Of a stretch of 20,835 bases of DNA, positions 10,301 to 17,138 are shown in pieces. The notes below the pieces were generated by a model, which was given only the letters and a program-made list of their open reading frames with translations, searched no databases and was not told the DNA's origin. The stretch lies in IMG/VR virus record IMGVR_UViG_3300037847_002991, positions 20,863 through 41,697 of that record. One strand, given 5' to 3'. The DNA comes from a virus. A program made the position numbers and the translations under genes. Position 1 is the stretch's first letter; every line of letters begins with the position of its first letter.

Positions 10301-13300
10301 TACAGAAGATGAGGTTGTAGAAAGACAAGATGATATATATGTAGATGGAACTTGGGCAGGTGTAAATGGTGAAGGATTTGGTTTACAAGTAGAACTTGAT
10401 AAAGAAAGACATTCATTCCATATGCCATCACAGTTATTTGGACACCATCACACTAATTTAGAAGCTGAAGAAGAAGCTATGGTATCTCGTATGCATGAAT
10501 TAGCAGCTAGAGCTATGGTAGGCTTTGAGCAAAAAAGAAGTGGTAATGTTATATATAGTGATAAGTCTACAACTGAACAAAGACAAAAAGATACAGAGTT
10601 TTTAAGCAAATTAATAGGTGAAGAGTTTTTTGGTAATCTGAATACATCATTATCAAAATATGCTCCAGGACTACATCCACAGTTGCATAAAATGTTACAA
10701 CAGTTAGCATCTTCAAGACTTGTTAAGTTTGGAACAAAGGCTATGTTTGGTGGTACAATAGCTTATCAAACATCTCCAATAGGTAGAGATTTAAAGTCAT
10801 ATATTAAAGTATCTGACTTGGTTGATGAAGTGTCAGGACAACAGTATAAAAATAATCTTAATGCATTAATAGAACAAGGTAAAGACTTTGTAGTATCAGA
10901 AGCTATAATACCTGCATCTGCAAAAAAAGATGGTATTAAGGTAGGTGATTTAGTATTAGGAACGCGTATACCTGCACACGGTAAACAATCATCTGTAGTG
11001 TTTGTTGTGAAAGGTTTTGCAGCTGAAGGTGTAGATGGTGCAAGATCTACAATAGCCATACCATCAAGAGTATCACATGTTATGGGTGCTGATTTGGATG
11101 GTGATGCTATATATTTAAACTACGCACATATTGGTAATGTACCAGGCACAACAAAGATTAGTCCACTAGGACAAGAGGCTAGAGTGCAGACTAATTTATT
11201 AGAAGACTATCAAGTTGCAGCTAATGAGTTGTTAGACTTAAACATAAAACTATTAGGAGATATAGAGGTAGATAGTCGTAGGTATAAAGAAATTACAACT
11301 CCTATTGATATAAAAGAGGTAGCAGAAGATGCCATCAAATCAGTTGAAAGTTTCTATGGTAAAAAATTAGAAATGGATAATCAGCTTTTACCAACAGGTG
11401 ATGCACAGTTTTTTAATGACAATGTACCTGCACAGAATATGATTGGTACAATAGCATCATTACAACGCGTATTAAATGTAATGGCTGGACACAAAGTAGG
11501 ATTTAAGTTTGGTATAAATATTAAAGGCTATGAAGAAATAGATTCATTAATAGATAGATTTGATGAAGGTAAGCCAGAAGGTGACGCATTTACCGTAGCA
11601 CAATTACTTAATATAGTATTAGATAACGCTAAGTATCAATATGCTAATAAGCTAGGATTAACTCCTAATACAGTAAATATATATACATTTTTAGCTAGAA
11701 ATGGTATAAGCATAAAAGATGTTGCAACCATAATGAATCATCCTATTGTTAAGCTATACGATAAGCATAGAGGTGATCAATCTATTATGACTACTACAGA
11801 TACTAATCAAGCAATAAAGAATGCTTACAAAGAATATTTTAATTTAGTAGGCGAAGCAGGTGCATTAAGTGCAGTTAAAAAATTTAGTAGAGCTGGTGAT
11901 GTTAATTTAGATATATCAAAGCTCAAAGGTAAGAACAGACAAACAGAAGAAGCTTTGTTTGATTTATTGTATAAAACAGAAAAATTAACTGATGAAATAT
12001 TTAGTATCGGCAAAGCATTATCTGTACACAAAGCAATACCTCAGCATGGACATGATGCACAACAGTTGATAAATACTATTACAGAAGACAATTCTAATAG
12101 CTTTATTAATCCTAATACAATAGATAACTTTAGATCAGATCCATTAGTTAAACACGCTATTGATTTATTACAAAAACAAGTAGATAGGCAAAAGTCTACA
12201 TCATTTATGTATACACCAGAAGCTAGACAGATTATAGAGTACATACAAGATACTAAAAAAATTACTCTTGATTTTACAAGATACGAACATAGAAAGCTTA
12301 TAGACGATTATTATTTAATGAAAGTAGCGCAAGCTGTGCCTGCAGTAAACTACAATAATAGAACATTAAAAGAAGTTTATAATGTGCTAGAAACGTATAG
12401 TCAACAACCTGGATCTAATTTTGTCAAAAAGTATTTATTGTTTAGTAATGTAGAAGGGCAAAGTGAATACTTCCAAAACAATATACAAATTAGTCCTAAT
12501 GAAATTAATAAGTTTTCTGTAGAAGAAACTATACAGCAAGCGCGTAACGAGTTTACTCTATTACCACAAGAAATTAAAGATGCTCTACTACAGTATGATT
12601 ATATAAAAAATGGTTTAGGTTTTAAAGGTAAATCATTGACGCCATTGTTTGCTAAAGATTATGTAAGAAATACATTTGGTTTATTAGATCAGTTATTAGA
12701 AACAGAACTTAATAAACAAATAAACATTGAAGCTAGAGAAATAGTAGATATGTCTAATGAGCTTATACGTAAACATTCTAATATATTTAAAAAACAAAAA
12801 AATGCAGATTTAGCACAAAAGCTTACTAATAAAATAAATGCACAAAAAACTGTAGAACCTGCGAGTTCAGCTAAACTTAAATTAGATAAGAGAGAGTTTT
12901 ACCAAGATCACTTACAAGAGCTAACACAAACATTAACCTTTGAAGAGTATTTAAGATTTACAGGGTTTGATCCATTAAAGCTAGACAATGCTGATAAGCC
13001 TACACTTAATTATTTAAGATCAAAGTATGCTCGTTATCAAGACTCTGTAGCTAATGTAGAACAAAAAGAAAATCAATTAGGTAATTTAGAAAGATACTCT
13101 ATTGAAAAATTAACTAAAGAAGCTAGAGAACTACAAGATAAAGAAGATGAATTAGCATCACCTAGATTGTTATATAAGTTACATTTGACTATTGGTAAGA
13201 AGGCTATGAAAAAACAAGCCGATAAACTTAGACAAACCAAACCAGAATTTAGAGAAACAGATGAAGATATTACGGTAATACGTAAATGGTTTGGTGCAAA

Positions 13301-15320
13301 TGATATGACATCTAAAAGACCTGAGATACAGTTAATGCTCAATGAAATGGAAAAAGAGTACAGAAAGTATGTAAGGGAAGTTAAAAAAATAGTTAATGAA
13401 ATTGATGTTGTTGATAGAGCTTTAATAAAAAGTAAATCATTAAAGGGTGTATTTAACAGAAGAAATAGACAGCTTGAGATATATGGTAATATGTTTAACA
13501 TTAATCAAGATGAAAGAGGTAGACAGTCAGGTATTAGTTTAAAAACACAATCAGAATTTAATGCAACTAATCCGTCACAACAAGAGCGCGACTTTTATAA
13601 TAAGTATTTAGAGATTACTGGTAAGTATCGCGACTTACTTGGTAAAGATGGTATGGGTGAGTTTTATATACCGCATGTACAAATGGGTAATATAGAAGCC
13701 TTATCTGCTAGAGGTTTGCTTGGATTATATGCAAACTATTTAGGATCTACAACTAACATAGATGGTGTTATGGTTAAAGGCACAGGTGCTGATGGTAAAG
13801 CCACAAATATGACATTTGGTGAGTTTAAAGAATTGTATCTTACTGAAGGTGGTGAGCTAACTATGAAGTCAGGCAGAAGAATATATGAGCTAAGAAAGCT
13901 TAAGAAACAAGCGGAGCAAAGATTAAAAGAAGGTGTAGGTTCAGATGGCAAAACTATTACTGCTAGTGACTTAGAAATGGATACTCTTATGGGCAATGGT
14001 TTATTCTCTAGATTTAATGCTGGTAGAACTACAAGAGCTAAAGAGCTTACAAGTTTTAATTTAGCAGAAAACTTAAGACAATACGTTAGATCTATTACAT
14101 TTATAAAAGGCACACCTAAGGTAAATGGCGAACAAGCTTTTGAGGGTATGGAAAATATGTCTACTCTTGTTGATGGTGTTATAGCTGTTAATAGAAACAT
14201 GGGTAATGTAAATTCAGCAGAGTATTTAACTAAAGTATGGCGACAAAAGTTTTTGCGTAATCAATCACAAGTTAGTCCGTTTGGTCCTACATTTGATAAA
14301 GCTACAAGATTTATGGTTAGGTGGACAGCCCTTATACATTTAGGATTTAGTGCTGCTGTGGGTGTAGGTAATATACTTGCAGGTAAATATCAAGAGCTTA
14401 GAGCTAAAGGTGGTAAAAACTTTATAAAAGGTGAAAAACGTTTTTGGACAAGTTTAAAAGGTCGAAACGATTGGGCTGCTATGGATATACTTAAAAGACA
14501 TAGAGTTGTAGAAATGTCATTTAGTGATGTAGTAGGACAAAAAGATGAGTTTAGTAAAATAGAATCATTAGCATTTTTACCTATGGAACTATCTGAAAGA
14601 TGGATACAGGGTGCAGCATTTCTTGGAGAATTATCTCAAGAAGAATATCAAAAAGCTTTGAATGACAAAGACTATATGATAGATGAAGAAACTGTAATGA
14701 AAATAAATGCAACTATATCTACTATGCATGGTGAAGGCTATACACAGCTAGATCAAAGACTACTTAGTATGTATTCATTAGGTTTAGCTGCACAACAATT
14801 TAAACGTTGGTTTATTACATTGGTTTACAATAGATTTAAACCTGAAGATATAGATAGGTTTGGTAGAGAGTCAATAGGTTCTTACAGAGCAGGATATGAA
14901 TTTGTAAACAGAATGTTTACTGGTGAAGTTAAACTGTCTGAGTTACAGGAAGAGTTTAGAGCATTGCCTGAGTTTAAACAAAAAGCTATAATATCTTTAC
15001 TTAATGGATTAGGTATGACTGCAATGTTATTGTTAGTTGGCGCTATGTCTGATGATGAAGATTTGTATAGTAAAAACATACAGAAACTAAGTAATGATGC
15101 TATGATATTTACAGATACTAATCGTTTTGTAAACTATACATTACCACCAGCTTCTATAAGCACAGGGCGTAATGCTATGCAATTTATGAGAGAATTGTCT
15201 ACCTTTGAAAGATTTAAAAGGGATAGCAAATTTGGTGATGCAGGTGATTTAAAAGCAAGAGGTACGCTTAGAAAGATATTACCATTTCAAGATGTAACAG
15301 AAAAATTATTAGAAAAATAA
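4305..15320 (+). CDS. Giant virion protein: zincin plus DxDGD-type RNA polymerase
   Basis: This 3,671-residue protein has no internal stop and is the largest gene in the window. In order it shows: Gly/Ala-rich hydrophobic stretches (about 82-116, 203-226, 278-300, 331-352); a lysine-rich repeated-helix region (about 650-880); an HExxH zincin (H976, E977, H980, possible third ligand E1105 or E1106); a double-barrel RNA polymerase core (about 1856-2506) with TDAQ at 1874-1877, lysines 1919, 1924 and 1926, R2221-I-P2223 and catalytic DLDGD at 2263-2267; a long helical region; a conserved-looking LGFSAAVGVGNILAGK near 3345-3361; and a membrane-like helix at about 3562-3582. The DLDGD aspartates bind catalytic magnesium in this polymerase family. 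The likely role is a polymerase carried in the virion, ejected with the DNA and transcribing early genes. Virion location is inferred from neighbouring structural genes. The fold assignment is fairly secure; the protease activity is less so. Confidence 0.85.
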   Translation: MADINDPQEEIKEYDAGFSQNPFIASLMNQQNEDQKNLEQYATQMQAQESNRLQKQQLNLESSGVGRDPRSYLGPTVAPQDILTVGGGVIGGAFGGPLGLAAGIGLGAAAADAAGSDSMLSRSLAAGTGQFIQGAGDTFEYLKAVVTPWDDDVDQQTTIGDFLQRKGSDIMNANTTFIPEEMKSVGWNQLADPRFWATDVAKLLPYSMSFFLPAGAAATATRIMLNSTKAYRAASTFGIADRLYQPKIVKAGKKLAKQKGVLKGEEVVVETLKKTPRIIASAIGGGVGGNFAEGAFVAGETLQQGLADGLTPQEAQAAASQVWRDNTNWIAADIAQFGLVFGGLGRLTAGLRNIPKQASFGQKILPFVQAGATGVTEGVVEQYQEVYQEWVKGRAIADQKGEDFVTFSEFFKSDEMLQTRVSAFALGLAMGSRGGYVDAIAERSYQLQEAETRLGEFIDDNKFQSAQKNRLKYIAYTVIDSNGNAALAKSRVERMVAEGQMQSDLGEDTIAAIEQAEDIYRTTYKDNSLSQAGREQIFLSRVQIEEAKRTISAINEQRQEQIDFHNETIKNKPEVLAEQIEITNREHDIAVQLQEEQIQANEELITNIASLRAGKLRKDGKVKRSSIGLAPKEFRDFTTEGIEQPAPVVQRVVDTVKKGAQAVKEGVQKGVQAVREKGVVKATGDALGLAQEKAQEVIKSEPAQNLRTFLQEQFDQGKNFAKKYLKQNAPKTSEALEKEISAAREIFGERVLSAEEVKTKAKEIIQKIKKVNLVGASGKVLEEFTTFVEKKLQDKTVTETVVDIADSLIDKTKDTAKKVVEKGKELADKSKQKLDEATEKVEARTEKVRTEKAKKKSKRPTKQAVEESVKQETTAEDNTDNQSLYDQSSEFSRETPKRKDTNDKEPARSYLERVDMEEFFIRRYLTRAFEEKFPGKNITFTNRQVIEGFGAPASAVFFASTIIVNPRKAMQTDLIHELSHPYYQSIAGTPIQKRLNALLIKRRVITPGGSITGLIENIQYSYPLLTRYKRGKKFVTGGDILNDLRKQERATIDDALSQLLDTIETSSEAGNTIAYKNAAQSLFTYLSDKGDIKRLQDKSQYGLLEEAFAYSNEEFNKRGGIRNVIDNKTDANNYDSLLKRMYKRIFNLADKDAGKSALDKVLPEVRLMNFDEAMTYVQRNFNILNKDNKFKQNSYSKNTMLKQASFDAISTVGLFRIIEQKVLAKGARGEDAVQEIAKEIYKQNNKTYNTDKQVPPFEVTSVEHDYLLRKIRAQVERLSFTEYQRVVDGLIQSVDARLNQGERSDDSLVFSFNQESEQVAEENDKGNIYDQEETLFGDTTSKLIQAYAIEESKKNDKNPVDVKDLLSELHSLGQQSKKRDVFTFVNSVTNSDNASVARFVAFLKSKLKKDAFVDALLLEMSIDFANKKIETMKEVGFMRGDNKQTTWVPGISFSKDEARWQSTLTKQANKYFRPTIQEDKNTVRAMISAIESGNGIAEALTSLYGDSPYWAFIDKRKLTETGNLYTFDNKRYSSLKQLFQSRQNDFVQGGVLQIKGGFNKLLGDLIVQSRAKNYITQVNDVAENPTLTINKENSLHNKNENYATLAEQNIDAYISLMKGLGFINKDVGRYSNIYALMLADRTGKEHNISMLSGVFSTPENAKQDARRNRKYVKMDSQELMLTDFNDFVYALSRFNKGETVYYDQPIAVFGAAKRRYYVSTPIAQTFKQRQRLLQMALDAGYNDVKYKKSGKRVNPFKIVKKKDGLALVGLKQYAKKFKKELLKDPDQIKLNTLIGEKGQKLKQGDIDNYLLNYSINKFFAQEFFIGKHEESDSEIDYIKRAEGAIKRHTPHDRNTPIEFVAFQDVTDFDGFKATDAQAYVLPGDGEIIRKKFGSMRKVGNQFKHVYDYVETNNSKLIGKRTFAKFKIDEITPEMEQNSPYLKKIANILRARKERIGESRLIPGPEVTGQLHDFIPIATFESALKLYAGGEQYTYDLENTTEDEVVERQDDIYVDGTWAGVNGEGFGLQVELDKERHSFHMPSQLFGHHHTNLEAEEEAMVSRMHELAARAMVGFEQKRSGNVIYSDKSTTEQRQKDTEFLSKLIGEEFFGNLNTSLSKYAPGLHPQLHKMLQQLASSRLVKFGTKAMFGGTIAYQTSPIGRDLKSYIKVSDLVDEVSGQQYKNNLNALIEQGKDFVVSEAIIPASAKKDGIKVGDLVLGTRIPAHGKQSSVVFVVKGFAAEGVDGARSTIAIPSRVSHVMGADLDGDAIYLNYAHIGNVPGTTKISPLGQEARVQTNLLEDYQVAANELLDLNIKLLGDIEVDSRRYKEITTPIDIKEVAEDAIKSVESFYGKKLEMDNQLLPTGDAQFFNDNVPAQNMIGTIASLQRVLNVMAGHKVGFKFGINIKGYEEIDSLIDRFDEGKPEGDAFTVAQLLNIVLDNAKYQYANKLGLTPNTVNIYTFLARNGISIKDVATIMNHPIVKLYDKHRGDQSIMTTTDTNQAIKNAYKEYFNLVGEAGALSAVKKFSRAGDVNLDISKLKGKNRQTEEALFDLLYKTEKLTDEIFSIGKALSVHKAIPQHGHDAQQLINTITEDNSNSFINPNTIDNFRSDPLVKHAIDLLQKQVDRQKSTSFMYTPEARQIIEYIQDTKKITLDFTRYEHRKLIDDYYLMKVAQAVPAVNYNNRTLKEVYNVLETYSQQPGSNFVKKYLLFSNVEGQSEYFQNNIQISPNEINKFSVEETIQQARNEFTLLPQEIKDALLQYDYIKNGLGFKGKSLTPLFAKDYVRNTFGLLDQLLETELNKQINIEAREIVDMSNELIRKHSNIFKKQKNADLAQKLTNKINAQKTVEPASSAKLKLDKREFYQDHLQELTQTLTFEEYLRFTGFDPLKLDNADKPTLNYLRSKYARYQDSVANVEQKENQLGNLERYSIEKLTKEARELQDKEDELASPRLLYKLHLTIGKKAMKKQADKLRQTKPEFRETDEDITVIRKWFGANDMTSKRPEIQLMLNEMEKEYRKYVREVKKIVNEIDVVDRALIKSKSLKGVFNRRNRQLEIYGNMFNINQDERGRQSGISLKTQSEFNATNPSQQERDFYNKYLEITGKYRDLLGKDGMGEFYIPHVQMGNIEALSARGLLGLYANYLGSTTNIDGVMVKGTGADGKATNMTFGEFKELYLTEGGELTMKSGRRIYELRKLKKQAEQRLKEGVGSDGKTITASDLEMDTLMGNGLFSRFNAGRTTRAKELTSFNLAENLRQYVRSITFIKGTPKVNGEQAFEGMENMSTLVDGVIAVNRNMGNVNSAEYLTKVWRQKFLRNQSQVSPFGPTFDKATRFMVRWTALIHLGFSAAVGVGNILAGKYQELRAKGGKNFIKGEKRFWTSLKGRNDWAAMDILKRHRVVEMSFSDVVGQKDEFSKIESLAFLPMELSERWIQGAAFLGELSQEEYQKALNDKDYMIDEETVMKINATISTMHGEGYTQLDQRLLSMYSLGLAAQQFKRWFITLVYNRFKPEDIDRFGRESIGSYRAGYEFVNRMFTGEVKLSELQEEFRALPEFKQKAIISLLNGLGMTAMLLLVGAMSDDEDLYSKNIQKLSNDAMIFTDTNRFVNYTLPPASISTGRNAMQFMRELSTFERFKRDSKFGDAGDLKARGTLRKILPFQDVTEKLLEK
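4548..4653 (+). other. Gly/Ala-rich hydrophobic segment of the giant protein
   Basis: Residues about 82-116 of the giant protein consist almost entirely of Gly, Ala, Leu, Val and Ile, with GGxxGG-type spacing and no charged residue before the terminal aspartates. Together with similar segments near residues 203-226, 278-300 and 331-352 this looks membrane-inserting. In podovirus internal proteins such segments fit a role in forming a channel for DNA entry; here that is inference. Confidence 0.45.
6246..6950 (+). other. LEA/histone-H1-like lysine-rich helical region (protein domain)
   Basis: Residues about 650-880 of the giant protein form repeated amphipathic helices rich in Lys, Glu, Ala and Val. 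Short motifs such as VKKGAQAVKEG, KDTAKKVVEKGKELADK and KQKLDEATEKVE recur at roughly 11-residue periodicity. This composition resembles late-embryogenesis-abundant group 3 proteins, apolipoproteins and histone-H1-like tails. The end, near KAKKKSKRPTK, is strongly basic. The region lies between the hydrophobic N-terminal part and the zincin and may be a flexible, unfoldable linker or a nucleic-acid- or membrane-binding segment. Confidence 0.55.
6864..6873 (+). repeat. A10 homopolymer tract within the giant gene
   Basis: Ten consecutive A residues encode three lysines and part of the next serine codon (residues 854-857). Adding one A leads at once to AAG-TAA, and losing one A reaches a TAG eight codons after the shortened run. 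Any slippage therefore yields a product of about 855-865 residues containing only the hydrophobic and LEA-like regions, without protease and polymerase. Whether slippage occurs cannot be seen from sequence. Confidence 0.5.
7050..7640 (+). other. Zincin (HExxH) domain of the giant protein
   Basis: HELSH (residues 976-980, bases 7230-7244) is preceded by the edge-strand-like segment ASTIIVNPRKAMQTDLI and followed about 125 residues later by LLEEAFAY. A glutamate there (E1105 or E1106) could be the third zinc ligand of a gluzincin. The order of hydrophobic strand, HExxH helix and downstream E-bearing helix matches zinc metallopeptidases embedded in large phage proteins. Processing of the giant protein or of its virion partners is a reasonable but unproven role. 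Confidence 0.6.
9870..11820 (+). other. Double-psi beta-barrel RNA polymerase core of the giant protein
   Basis: The region contains, in the expected order, a TDAQ segment (residues 1874-1877) and lysines at 1919, 1924 and 1926. The TDAQ segment resembles the TDG-type segment of the first barrel of RNA-interference-type polymerases. Next come RIP at 2221-2223 and DLDGD at 2263-2267 (bases 11091-11105), 42 residues from the arginine to the first aspartate. In E. coli beta-prime the R425 to D460 spacing is 35. A downstream helical part with DNAK at 2440-2443 fits the bridge-helix side of the active centre. This is not a T7/N4-type polymerase. Confidence 0.8.
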
Positions 15321-16165
15321 TGTTAGGATTAGGAACAGGAATAATAAAGAATAAAAAATTAGGTGGCTTTAAAGTTTCAGATGTATCTGAAGTAAGCACT
15401 TGGTTAAAAGCAGATACAGGAGTAACACAAACATCTGGAGTGCTAGACAGATGGAGAGATAATGTAGGAACGGCTGATTGGGTTTGTGCTACAAGCTCTA
15501 GACGACCTCTTGTTTCTGGTTCAGGAGTAAATACTAAAATAACTTTTGATAAAAATGATAGAGTTTTTCAAAAAGATTATGCTTGGACTACTAGCAGTGG
15601 TAATGATTTTGATTTTCCACATGATCAATTTGATGTTTTAAATCAAGGAGGATCTGGATTTAGTCTTTTTTGGGTGACAGAAATTGCGACACATTCTACA
15701 GATTCACGAGAATTATTTAATGAAGAACATTTTGTAGATGATGGTGCAGCTGGCTCTCCATTTACAGCAAGAACTGATATTTCAGCTTTCATTCCTATGC
15801 TTGTAAATAGTAGTGGTCTTATACTGATAGGTGGTAAAGATGGTATGGTTGCTGCACAAAGTGCTACTCAAGACATAAATACTCAATTTCCAAAAGATCA
15901 GAAATGTTTATTAACACTTGAATATAAAGGACATGATACAAGTGATCATATAATTCAAAGAACAAATGGTGTTAATATTGATTTTCAAAATCAAGGCGAT
16001 ACAGGTGAACCCAATATAGGAGATGTGCATATAGGTTTATTTGGAGATTCTTCTACTGGTTGGATAGGTGATATTTATGAAATAATAATTTGCAAAAGTA
16101 AAGTTTCAGATAGCGATAGAAGTAAAATAGAACAATATTTAATGAATAGACATAGTATATCATGA
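15320..16165 (+). CDS. Concanavalin/LamG-like virion surface protein
   Basis: This is a 281-residue protein whose start overlaps the giant gene's stop in TAATG. After a short N-terminal stretch it shows the bacterial LamG/concanavalin-like layout: VSEVSTWLKADTGV (residues 22-35), VLDRWRDNVGTADW, RRPLV, long beta-rich segments, and the closing pattern GDIYEIIICKSKVSDSDRSK (from 250) with EQYLMNRH. These jelly-roll domains bind glycans or cap surface structures. There is no signal peptide, as expected for a virion component. It is probably a receptor-binding, fibre or decoration protein. The 17139-18305 gene encodes a distant relative. The exact place in the particle and the ligand cannot be told from sequence. 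Confidence 0.7.
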   Translation: MLGLGTGIIKNKKLGGFKVSDVSEVSTWLKADTGVTQTSGVLDRWRDNVGTADWVCATSSRRPLVSGSGVNTKITFDKNDRVFQKDYAWTTSSGNDFDFPHDQFDVLNQGGSGFSLFWVTEIATHSTDSRELFNEEHFVDDGAAGSPFTARTDISAFIPMLVNSSGLILIGGKDGMVAAQSATQDINTQFPKDQKCLLTLEYKGHDTSDHIIQRTNGVNIDFQNQGDTGEPNIGDVHIGLFGDSSTGWIGDIYEIIICKSKVSDSDRSKIEQYLMNRHSIS

Positions 16166-16380
16166 CACAATATTTTGTAGGAACAAAACAAGAATGTGAA
16201 AATTTAGTTAGTAGATTAAATGAATTTTATAAATATCCTAATGAACATATTTATACTTTTGATTATCCACAAAAATATAATGATGATTATTATATAGTAA
16301 TAAAAGATAGACATTATAACGATTTAACTGATGAAGAAAAATCAAAAGTTAAAAATATACAAATAGAAAAAACAATTTAA
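16162..16380 (+). CDS. Small conserved-looking phage protein of unknown function
   Basis: This 72-residue protein overlaps the preceding stop by four bases (ATGA). It is soluble and rich in Tyr, Asp and Lys, with GTKQECENLVSRLNEFY at the N-terminus, a central tyrosine-rich part around YPQKYNDDYYIVIKD, and a lysine-rich end after LTDEEK. I recall similar small proteins near tail-fibre genes of marine phages but cannot name a family. An assembly factor for the adjacent LamG-like fibre is possible. It has no membrane segment or catalytic motif. Tight coupling to the upstream gene and ordinary codon use support a real gene. Confidence 0.6.
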   Translation: MTQYFVGTKQECENLVSRLNEFYKYPNEHIYTFDYPQKYNDDYYIVIKDRHYNDLTDEEKSKVKNIQIEKTI

Positions 16381-16385
16381 ATTAT

Positions 16386-16393
16386 TATATTTG
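16386..16393 (+). promoter_or_regulatory. Bacteroidetes-type -7 box (TATATTTG), weak candidate
   Basis: TATATTTG matches the Bacteroidetes sigma-A -7 consensus TAnnTTTG and lies in the only gap longer than two bases in the window (16381-16397). It ends five bases before the ATG at 16398, so a transcript from it would have almost no leader. No TTTG or TTG is visible at the expected -33 position, which lowers confidence. A promoter here would raise expression of the small structural genes that follow. Confidence 0.3.
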
Positions 16394-16397
16394 CAAT

Positions 16398-16757
16398 ATG
16401 GCAAACGTAGATCAACTATTTAAAAATCAGTTTGGACAAAATGGTTCTGTTTTTACAGATACTCCTAATGCACCCATAACGCCTCCAACAGGTAAAGTTT
16501 TTGTAGCTATACAATTTATAGCTGATACACAATTAGATGAATTAGATGGAGATCCTAATTCAGGATTTGAATATGCACAAACTGATGCAGCTGCACACAA
16601 TGAAAGTGTAGGTTCAGAAACTGCAATAAGTGGTGGAGGTGGTGTAGTTATAGATAATAGCAATACTTTTGTAGCTGGTTTAACTATTTTTGGCAGATAT
16701 AAAAAAGTAACAATTAAAAATGGGGGCGCTGGTTCAATAATAGCGTATATAGGATAA
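16398..16757 (+). CDS. Small virion structural protein, MANV type, copy 1
   Basis: This is a 119-residue, beta-rich protein without signal peptide. It starts MANVDQLF and ends with GLTIFGRYKKVTIKNG followed by AGSIIAYIG. The pattern FxxGxTIxGRxxxVTxxxGxxIxYI occurs in small structural proteins of marine phages that I recognise from memory. The middle contains a glycine run (GGGG) and acidic loops. The next gene encodes a paralogue with the same start and end pattern. A capsid or tail decoration protein or small fibre adaptor is the most likely role. It is the first gene after the 17-base gap and its candidate promoter, consistent with high expression. Confidence 0.65.
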   Translation: MANVDQLFKNQFGQNGSVFTDTPNAPITPPTGKVFVAIQFIADTQLDELDGDPNSGFEYAQTDAAAHNESVGSETAISGGGGVVIDNSNTFVAGLTIFGRYKKVTIKNGGAGSIIAYIG

Positions 16758-17137
16758 TGGCAAACGTAAACGATTTATTTTCAGTATCAACAGGTTATTT
16801 CGGTAGTGCATATTTAGATGCATCATCATCTGACGAATCATTACAAAACTTAACAACAGACTCTGATCATCATTGTGTAGCAATTACAATGTTAGATAAT
16901 TGTACTTTTACAACATTAACAGCATACAAACAATCAGGTAATGCATCTGCATACGTTGAAGTAAACGGATCAAAGAATCCTGGTTTTGGTAGAGCAATAG
17001 TAAACACAGATACATTTCCAAAAGGTGTAACAATTTATGGAAGATGGACTGCTGTAACTCTTAATACAGGTAAAGCAATTTGTTATGTAGCTCCTGCTAC
17101 AGGCGCGCATCCAGGTTTATCTACATCAGCAACTTAA
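16757..17137 (+). CDS. Small virion structural protein, MANV type, copy 2
   Basis: This 126-residue protein begins in the TAATG that ends copy 1. It starts MANVNDLF and carries FPKGVTIYGRWTAVTLNTGK then ICYVAP, the same C-terminal pattern as copy 1. The first 12 bases of both genes are identical, and the two ends of the proteins align while the middles have diverged. This supports an old tandem duplication. The copy has two adjacent histidines (DSDHHCVAI) and three cysteines, which copy 1 lacks. A beta-sandwich decoration protein is likely. The different middle could give a different partner or location in the particle; that is inference. Confidence 0.65.
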   Translation: MANVNDLFSVSTGYFGSAYLDASSSDESLQNLTTDSDHHCVAITMLDNCTFTTLTAYKQSGNASAYVEVNGSKNPGFGRAIVNTDTFPKGVTIYGRWTAVTLNTGKAICYVAPATGAHPGLSTSAT

Positions 17138-17138
17138 T

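Noticed and set aside
10441-10455. HHH cluster in the giant protein as a possible metal site
   Set aside because: The residues precede a glutamate-rich helix but match no known metal-binding pattern I can name.
11091-11105. DLDGD read as a calcium loop instead of a polymerase motif
   Set aside because: The upstream RIP at the expected distance, the first-barrel segment and the downstream helical DNAK region fit an RNA polymerase core and not an EF-hand or dockerin.
13736-14200. 154-codon minus-strand open frame
   Set aside because: It lies wholly inside the giant gene with no start signal and composition typical of an antisense shadow. The same applies to the frames at 13073-13501, 9735-10112 and 8294-8641.
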